A program made the translations under genes and the position numbers. Below the pieces are notes generated by a model, which made no database searches, had not been told where the DNA came from, and saw only the letters and a list, made by a program, of their open reading frames with translations. This document shows, in pieces, positions 59,001 through 64,000 of a DNA stretch of 64,000 bases (within the stretch, counting starts at the first letter, position 1; the number at the start of each line of letters is the position of its first letter). This stretch comes from Zonotrichia leucophrys gambelii. Lineage: Eukaryota > Chordata > Aves > Passeriformes > Passerellidae. The stretch is taken from contig NC_088171.1 of assembly GCF_028769735.1 (NCBI RefSeq), positions 132,015,533-132,079,532 of the forward strand. Direction: 5' to 3'.

Positions 59001-61599
59001 TCACTGCTTTAGTTTCCTTTTGGTAGAGGGACCCAGGGTCAGAGAGCCCCAGAGCCAGTGCAGGGTAAAGAGCAGGAGCACGAAGGAAGGAGAGATCATT
59101 GTCACCCAGTCTGTTCTCCTTCCTGTTCCTTTCTGCCCCCACCACTCGCTGCTCATCAGCGTCTGTCCATCACAGCTGACAAGATTAAAAACTTCTGGCA
59201 GGGACAGGATGGAGCAGATCAGCTTGTGACAGAAACTGTTCTGTCTTCTGACAGAAGATGGAAAACAGTTAGTTTCATCCCTCATTCCCAAATTCAACAT
59301 AAATTATATTTACATGGCAGAAAAATCCACTATTGTGACACAGCCAAACCCAATGATAACTCTGACACAGGACATAATAAAAGTTATTATTAACCCTATC
59401 CTAGAGTATCAATTAAAGACAATCTGCTGGAATACAGGATAGTTAAATACTGCTTTTGAAAAAGCACTGAAAAGTTAGGACAGTGTGTGGTTTTTCATTT
59501 ATCTGACCAATATACCTACATAAGAGAATAAAATTAGTCTCCCCAGTCTGCAGGAGTTTTTTACTGTCTTCAAAGTGAACAGGACTTTTCAAAGCTAATA
59601 AAACAAATGAGTTTTTTACCTCTTTCAAATGAAGGAGCCTTTAGCAGTTCTTTATAGAATGAGTAATAAATGGCACTGTCACCCTGAAATGTAATTTCTC
59701 GTTCAAGTTCCTAGAAAAAAAAAAGAAATTAATCTCCTGCAATCTCATTCCAAAGACAATATATTTTCAGATAGACCGGTTTTGTAACATGGTATGTGGT
59801 TATGACTTCACTGTACATCTTCAAAATATTCCACAAAACATTAATCCTCACAGCATTTCTATCAGGTACATAATGCTCTCTGTAACTTAGCAAGCATGCT
59901 TGGAATCAGAGCAACTCAAATCCACATTGTAAAAGCACAAAATCCACAGGATCTTTTCATATTCACAAACCCAAATTTCATTTAACTTTCTATACTGCAC
60001 TTAATAATGGAGTTCTTAAGAAAACCAAACCAATCAACCATAAAACACAAAAAAATCCCCCAAAAACAAAAAAAAAAAACCCCACCAAAAACACCCCAAA
60101 AAGCCCAACACATATTCCTGTTGAGTAGCTTCTGCAATCCCAGTATGCTCCAGTTACTTTTTTATATTTTAGAAAAGTATTTTAAGGATAAAGGGTGACA
60201 TGGAAAAACATATAAAAGCATGACAAGCCACGACAACTGTTAGCAGGAGGGGAAAAAAAAAAAAGAAAATAAAGAAGACAAAAAAAAAAGAAGCTGTTTC
60301 AAAGACAGAGGCCTCAGTAGAAGGACACAGGACTGCAAGCAGTTTCAACATGACACAGATCAGATTTGATTTCAAGGACACAATTTGGCTTTTGTTTCAG
60401 TTTATCTTTACCTGCCTGCTGGAAAACCAGAATTTCCGCTCATGATAGGTGGAGAGGTACACAGCATACATCATTCCACTGGTGACTGCTGCCAGACAGC
60501 CAAAGAAAAGCTTTGCAAAACGCTGGATTAACAGATCTGAAAATGAACAGTGGGAAAGCTAAAACAGCACAGAGCACTGAGAAACTACAGCACAGCCTAC
60601 ACATGACTCTTACTTCTGAACAACAAGGGAACTTACTGGCATGAGAATTATCATACCAACAGCAGCACAGATACATTGAAAACTGGTTTGTTACTCCTGT
60701 CCTGTAGTTTTCTTTCCCAGTTGGTATCACTGTTTCACGGACAAAATATTCAACACACTACACTGCAAATTTTCTCCAGCAAGCTTTGTTGTCAAATGAA
60801 TTCCAAGAAGGAAAAGCCTCTTCCAGATAAATAGAGCAAACTCTAGATTCTACCCAAAACACCACAAACTTCCTAAAGACATTAACAGAGGTGGCATATT
60901 GCATCTAACATAATTACTGAGACATTTTATTTTCCATTCTGTTTTTGAATATAAGAACAAATGGATCTGAATTTACCAAACTCATTCAAAGGGTGTCTAC
61001 TACACCTGTATCTCCTTTGAGTTAGTACGTACTTTTAACATAAAAGCTTTTGGTAGCTTGGTGAGCACTTGCCTAAAATTATATCTAGTTTTAGTTTTGT
61101 TTCTTGAAAAGCTCTAAGGACTTTTTGTCTGTTCTTGTTTCAGTACCATTACTTCATGGTGTCAGCTTCCAACCAGAAGATCGTTCCAGGAACAATAAAA
61201 ATATTGATTTGGATGCAAATAGTAATAATAAATTTCTTAACTCCCCTGCCTCTACCTCCTCAAGCCTGAAACAGTCCAAGACTACCATTTCACCCTCCAA
61301 CGCATAAAATGTCATTATTAAAGAACTCCAATGTGCATGCCTGTTTTCCCTCAAAATATTCAAAAACTTAATTCAAAGTAAGTCTGTTATAAATTACCAT
61401 GCTACAAATATCTTCCCATAAAATGTAAGAGAATAATGAAAAAAACAATCAAAAGTCAGCTAAAAATTCTGTAGCTTACATTTTGGCGACCTTCCCAGCT
61501 TTGAATTTTCTTTGTTTCTCTCCTCTGGAGCCATTTTGTCAGATTCTGTGCAGTTTTGTTTCTTTCTCTGTCGCAGGTCTGCTGCCCCTGAAGACATTT
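37855..61599 (-). CDS. DPY19L4: DPY19L4, DPY-19-like multi-pass membrane protein
   Basis: Member of the DPY-19 family, ER membrane proteins of which L1 and L3 C-mannosylate tryptophans in thrombospondin repeats; an activity for L4 is not established. Exons in transcript order: 61480-61599, 60412-60536, 59620-59710, 57776-57897, 56778-56923, 54978-55101, 54296-54430, 52951-53082, 52763-52861, 51509-51582, 49571-49729, 47786-47905, 46601-46721, 45138-45194, 42768-42850, 40978-41110, 40397-40555, 37855-38019. From the second exon on, all phases agree and give 681 residues plus stop, which with about 43 N-terminal residues equals the 723-residue human protein as I recall it. Signature stretches include [40 protein letters not shown] and the C-terminus NTVISFQS. 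The N-terminal exon appears frameshifted. Transcribed in the same direction as the cadherin and upstream of it. Confidence 0.93.
38020..40396 (-). other. DPY19L4: DPY19L4 last intron
   Basis: 2.4 kb. Contains a long inverted repeat near its 3' end and, antisense to the gene (about 39169-39740 plus strand), overlapping protein-like frames that I could not identify. No missing exon: the flanking exons are both phase 0. Confidence 0.6.
38207..38322. repeat. Near-perfect inverted repeat, 54-nt arms, 8-nt loop
   Basis: Arms 38207-38260 and 38269-38322 are complementary with two mismatches; the inner 35 nt are perfect. Loop is AATTAATC. It lies in the last DPY19L4 intron, about 190 bp upstream of the terminal exon, and its transcript would fold into a long hairpin. 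No transposon ends or duplication were recognised. Confidence 0.95.
40397..40555 (-). CDS. DPY19L4: DPY19L4 exon ([17 protein letters not shown])
   Basis: Acceptor TTTATAG|ATTTAT, donor GGTCAT|GTAAGT. Encodes [20 protein letters not shown], then [20 protein letters not shown]. Confidence 0.94.
40978..41110 (-). CDS. DPY19L4: DPY19L4 exon ([17 protein letters not shown])
   Basis: Acceptor TTTTGCAG|ACGCCA, donor GAGAAT|GTGAGT. Encodes [20 protein letters not shown] and [16 protein letters not shown], part of the lumenal domain. Confidence 0.94.
42768..42850 (-). CDS. DPY19L4: DPY19L4 exon ([17 protein letters not shown])
   Basis: Acceptor TACATCAG|TTTTTC, donor GATAAA-proximal AA|GTAAGC. A second AG eleven bases in (CCCTAG) would break the frame; the upstream acceptor gives [17 protein letters not shown]. 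Start of the lumenal C-terminal domain. Confidence 0.92.
42851..45137 (-). other. DPY19L4: DPY19L4 intron with unidentified, possibly repeat-derived DNA
   Basis: 2.3 kb. About 43240-44200 differs from its surroundings by higher GC and longer plus-strand frames (e.g. a 107-codon frame from 43663). It may be an old mobile element or processed pseudogene; I recognise no family. Confidence 0.35.
45138..45194 (-). CDS. DPY19L4: DPY19L4 short exon (19 codons)
   Basis: Acceptor TTTCTAG|GCTCTT, donor AAGGAG|GTAAGA. Encodes [19 protein letters not shown], a whole membrane segment. Both flanking phases are 0. Confidence 0.9.
46601..46721 (-). CDS. DPY19L4: DPY19L4 exon ([19 protein letters not shown])
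   Basis: Acceptor TTTTTCAG|AATGAA, donor CTGCTG|GTGAGT. Encodes [20 protein letters not shown] and [19 protein letters not shown]. Confidence 0.93.
47786..47905 (-). CDS. DPY19L4: DPY19L4 exon ([15 protein letters not shown])
   Basis: Acceptor AACTGCAG|TGGTGA, donor GGAAGG|GTAAGT. Encodes [20 protein letters not shown] and [13 protein letters not shown]. Confidence 0.93.
49571..49729 (-). CDS. DPY19L4: DPY19L4 exon ([16 protein letters not shown])
   Basis: Acceptor TTACTAG|GAATTT, donor ATTTG|GTAAGT. Encodes [20 protein letters not shown], then a membrane segment [15 protein letters not shown]. Asn-Phe-Thr is a sequon. Confidence 0.94.
51509..51582 (-). CDS. DPY19L4: DPY19L4 exon ([13 protein letters not shown])
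   Basis: Acceptor TTTTCAG|ATGTTC, donor ACTAA|GTAAGT, leaving two bases that make Lys with the next exon. Encodes [19 protein letters not shown]. Confidence 0.92.
52763..52861 (-). CDS. DPY19L4: DPY19L4 exon (33 codons)
   Basis: Acceptor TTTTGCAG|ATGAAT, donor TTAAAG|GTAAGA. Encodes a Lys/Arg-flanked hydrophobic stretch, [19 protein letters not shown]. Confidence 0.9.
52951..53082 (-). CDS. DPY19L4: DPY19L4 exon, membrane segments
   Basis: Acceptor TTCTGCAG|GTGCAT, donor CTTCAG|GTAAGT. Encodes [19 protein letters not shown] and [17 protein letters not shown]. Confidence 0.92.
54296..54430 (-). CDS. DPY19L4: DPY19L4 exon ([12 protein letters not shown])
   Basis: Acceptor CCTTCTAG|AAGTTT, donor GAGAAG|GTATTG. 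Encodes [17 protein letters not shown] and [17 protein letters not shown]. Confidence 0.93.
54978..55101 (-). CDS. DPY19L4: DPY19L4 exon ([10 protein letters not shown])
   Basis: Acceptor TATTCTAG|AACAGA, donor GCTGAG|GTAAAG. Encodes [20 protein letters not shown], a short Arg-rich motif conserved in the family, then [13 protein letters not shown]. Confidence 0.92.
56778..56923 (-). CDS. DPY19L4: DPY19L4 exon, membrane segments
   Basis: Acceptor AATTTCAG|GAAGTT, donor AACAG|GTAAGA. Encodes [20 protein letters not shown] followed by [17 protein letters not shown], two hydrophobic stretches. Confidence 0.93.
57776..57897 (-). CDS. DPY19L4: DPY19L4 exon ([11 protein letters not shown])
   Basis: Acceptor TCTGTAG|GTGTTT, donor AGTGAA|GTATGT. 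Encodes [18 protein letters not shown] and [12 protein letters not shown]; Asn-Asn-Lys-Thr includes a lumenal N-glycosylation sequon. Confidence 0.94.
59620..59710 (-). CDS. DPY19L4: DPY19L4 exon, first lumenal loop
   Basis: Acceptor TTTTCTAG|GAACTT, donor GAAAGAG|GTAAAA. Encodes [20 protein letters not shown]. In catalytic DPY19 members the matching stretch has a Glu proposed as catalytic base; here Asp (in GDSAIYY) takes that position. Confidence 0.92.
60040..60112 (+). repeat. A/C-rich simple sequence
   Basis: Poly-A runs broken by CCCC and CACC in a DPY19L4 intron. Low complexity; the frame through it is an artefact. Confidence 0.75.
60247..60292 (+). repeat. A-rich simple sequence
   Basis: Two long A-runs separated by GAAAATAAAGAAGAC, in the intron after the first membrane exon. 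On the sense strand it is a T-rich tract, about 125 nt from the next upstream donor. Confidence 0.75.
60412..60536 (-). CDS. DPY19L4: DPY19L4 exon with first membrane segment
   Basis: Acceptor TTTTCAG|ATCTGT, donor AGGCAG|GTAAAG. Encodes [19 protein letters not shown] (first hydrophobic segment) and the conserved [12 protein letters not shown]. Confidence 0.92.
61480..61599 (-). CDS. DPY19L4: DPY19L4 N-terminal exon, apparent frameshift
   Basis: From the ATG at 61599 the frame reads [13 protein letters not shown], matching the expected N-terminal LRQRKK motif, but it ends in phase 0, which would put a stop just inside the next exon. The frame that joins exon 2 reads [20 protein letters not shown] and is offset by one base. 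The switch falls in an A-run (T-run at 61559-61563 on the plus strand). Donor CAAAAT|GTAAGC is good. The upper end may instead be a splice acceptor (TGTCTTCAG|GGGCAG), with exon 1 beyond the window; an internal ATG at about 61534 is in the correct downstream frame. Confidence 0.65.
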
Positions 61600-64000
61600 T
61601 TTTTAAGTTATTGCAACACAATACCTAAAATCACACTGGGAAATCCACACAGCAGCAGGTAGCAGCCAGTTACTGCTACTGATTCAATCCCATGGAAGAT
61701 ATATTTGACAGAGACTCAATTAAAGGATGTCATATGCCCAACTAAAAAACACTACAGAAATCAATTCTTCTGTTATTCCTTAGAAAAAACAACAGTATTC
61801 TCTTGAGGACATACTCTGGGATTACCCAGAACCCAAACTGGAGGGTAACTGGTTTATTCCATTTGGTGAACACAAATGAAGAAAATCAATAGTTTAGATA
61901 AGCTTATGCAGACACTGGGAGAAACTGGTGCCAATCCCTCATCCTGGTTTTATGCTGCTATAGCAGTATAATACAAAAACTGGCTAGTCCATTACTTTTA
62001 AATTGAGATGCCTATTATTTATATGGCAAAGGCTTTTATAAAGTAAATGTAATATCACTTTTTTCCTGCTTTTGGATCTACTGGAACTAAGCAGATTTAT
62101 GAATATTTAGTTTAACACATAATTTAAAACCCCAGTTTGCTCAGCCACATAGATCACATCACAAGACCAAGGGCTTCTGTTCACTTTTCTGTGAGTAGCA
62201 GCAGCAATTTAAGTCCTGGTCCATTTATTTTACAGTCTGAAAGGCAATGAGGCTAATTCTCACACTGCAGGTCTGTGAATACAAAAAGACTCATTGCAAA
62301 AAGTATTTTATAATTCCTATATTAAAGATATTCCACAACATTTACATCATTCTGGAAGAGTAATGAAAAGATTTAACTGTAATTGACGCTTCAGAATTTT
62401 TAGCTCTCCTGCTTGACCCAGTGTCCAACATTGCTTGAAATTTTCCAGCCATCAATTTTCCTCTGGACTTAAAACAGCTCCTTCATAAACCCATCCAACT
62501 TCAAACTTGAAGTGCCAATCTTCACATCCCACAACAAAGCTTTAAAGTACTCTGGTTGTATATTAATTACTTCAATTCTAATTCAATCTACTTTTAATTC
62601 CCAGCTATTAAATCTAAAAGTTAGAAACCAGAGAGAGAAATAGAAATGGTTAAAGTGATGTCTGCCTGTATAAGACACCAGTGTGTTAACAGAGCAAATT
62701 ATAAATCATTCTGAGCAAACCAAGATCTCAATGGTAACATTTTCATGAATGAACAGAAAACGTCTACCTTCTTAAACAAGACAAGAACTGGAAAGAGTCT
62801 AAATAACACAAGGTTTAGGGTGTTCAGTGTCACATTTATCTTCATGCCAATCCAAAATGCAATGTACACCAGCATCTCTTCATGACATGTATATGAGAAG
62901 TTTATCAGCAATGCAAACACCAAGTGCGCTGCAGTTAAAAATCATTTGTAGCATGCAAAATAAAGCACACTGGAAGAAAATCCTAGATCACAAAAGTGGG
63001 CAGATATGTGCTTGAAAGGACAAGTGAGTGACCCTGTCATTCTGGTTATGACCAAGGCAACAGCACTGAGAACACTGGAGGAAAAGGCCTTTGCTTCTCT
63101 GGCAGAGAAGTGAACCCTAGCAGAAGTGTAACAAACTTATAAAGTATAGCATTTCAAGCACCGAGAGAAAGCTCCCAAAGAAGTAACAGTTTAAAATTCT
63201 ACTTCTGAAACAACACCTCAATCAGTAAAAGATCTTCACCTCGGTTTTGAAGACAGCTCAACATATTCTGCCCAAAGCAATAACACAAAAAGATGCGAGT
63301 TACTTCTGTTTCTTGCTGCTGCCACAAACAAGAAAAATGCTGTTTTCCCTTCAATGAATCCTTCAAACAGAGTGATATGAAATTCAAACAAGGTAACAAC
63401 TAAGAATTATCTAGAATTCTGAACTGATGACACAGCCTCTAGTAACTATCCAGCACATAATTTTTTCATCTGCTTTTCAGTTCCCTGCAAGTCCCCAGTT
63501 CAAACAAGTTCTTGTTCAGAAAACATGCATTCCACTTATTTTTGTGTTTCTACTGCAGAAAAACATAACTCATTCCTACTTTGTGCCACTATACTCATCT
63601 ACTTTTCACCTACCAATTGAGCACTGTCTGTAATTTTTGTCTCCTCATCTAAAGAAAGGTAAGATGAGCTGGGACACACTCAGAGAAAAGGCCATGAGGG
63701 TGATTCAAATTGTGCAATGGCTTCCATACAAGGAACAAGGAAGCAAATTGAAGATGCCTCAGTCTAGAAAAGAGGATGACCAACAGAAAGATGCCAGACA
63801 TCTACCAGTTAGTGAAGTGCACAAACACACTGAATAGAGAGCAGTGATTCACCTTTTCTAATACAAAAAGTTCTCAAACAAACCTAATGAGTCATGCTAA
63901 AAAGAACCAGCTCGTTGCACATCACCTTCACGCAGAACACTCCTACCCAAAGAATGTTCTGTAAACCAAGAGTCTGCACAGATTCATAAGAATACAGACA
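61600..64000 (-). other. Upstream region of DPY19L4
   Basis: 2.4 kb of AT-rich DNA with no CpG island, no recognisable exon and no mobile element that I could name. As DPY19L4 is a broadly expressed gene expected to have a CpG-island promoter, this is more likely intron 1 than promoter. Confidence 0.45.

Overview
This window is vertebrate nuclear DNA and almost certainly comes from a bird. It holds multi-exon genes with GT-AG introns, several CR1 LINE remnants (one still showing the end of the CR1 reverse transcriptase ORF), a single GC-rich CpG island in an otherwise AT-rich setting, and a type III (Drosophila N-cadherin-like) classical cadherin, a family known from chicken as Hz-cadherin and regarded as absent from mammals. 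The species cannot be read from the sequence. There are no operons, CRISPR arrays or bacterial features.

Left part (1 to about 28.6 kb, minus strand): the 5' portion of the type III cadherin gene. Twelve coding exons were built by hand from splice sites. All eleven internal junctions keep phase, giving an open frame of 994 codons from a strong-context ATG at 28401 to a donor at 339. The gene continues off the left edge. Exon 1 is a 997-bp, very GC-rich exon inside a CpG island; intron 1 is about 12.8 kb. The encoded part is a signal peptide, about nine cadherin (EC) repeats and the start of a tenth. Several inter-repeat linkers lack the usual calcium motif, and an Arg-X-Arg-Arg site sits just before EC3.

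Middle (about 28.6 to 37.85 kb): intergenic DNA plus a probable long 3' UTR of the next gene. No other gene is recognised here.

Right part (37.855 to about 61.6 kb, minus strand): DPY19L4, a multi-pass ER membrane protein of the DPY-19 family. Seventeen consecutive exons from the stop codon back to the first membrane segment join in one frame (681 residues). An eighteenth, N-terminal exon carries the expected Leu-Arg-Gln-Arg-Lys-Lys motif, but in a frame that does not connect to the rest; one base seems to be missing from an A-run. No CpG island lies upstream, so the true promoter and first exon may be beyond 64,000.

The two genes are tandem, with DPY19L4 upstream of the cadherin. Introns contain a solo LTR (about 9.93-10.36 kb), CR1 pieces, pentanucleotide microsatellites (one a 163-bp all-purine tract), and three strikingly perfect inverted repeats with 7-8-nt loops, which look like template-switch events and are the most unusual non-coding structures here.
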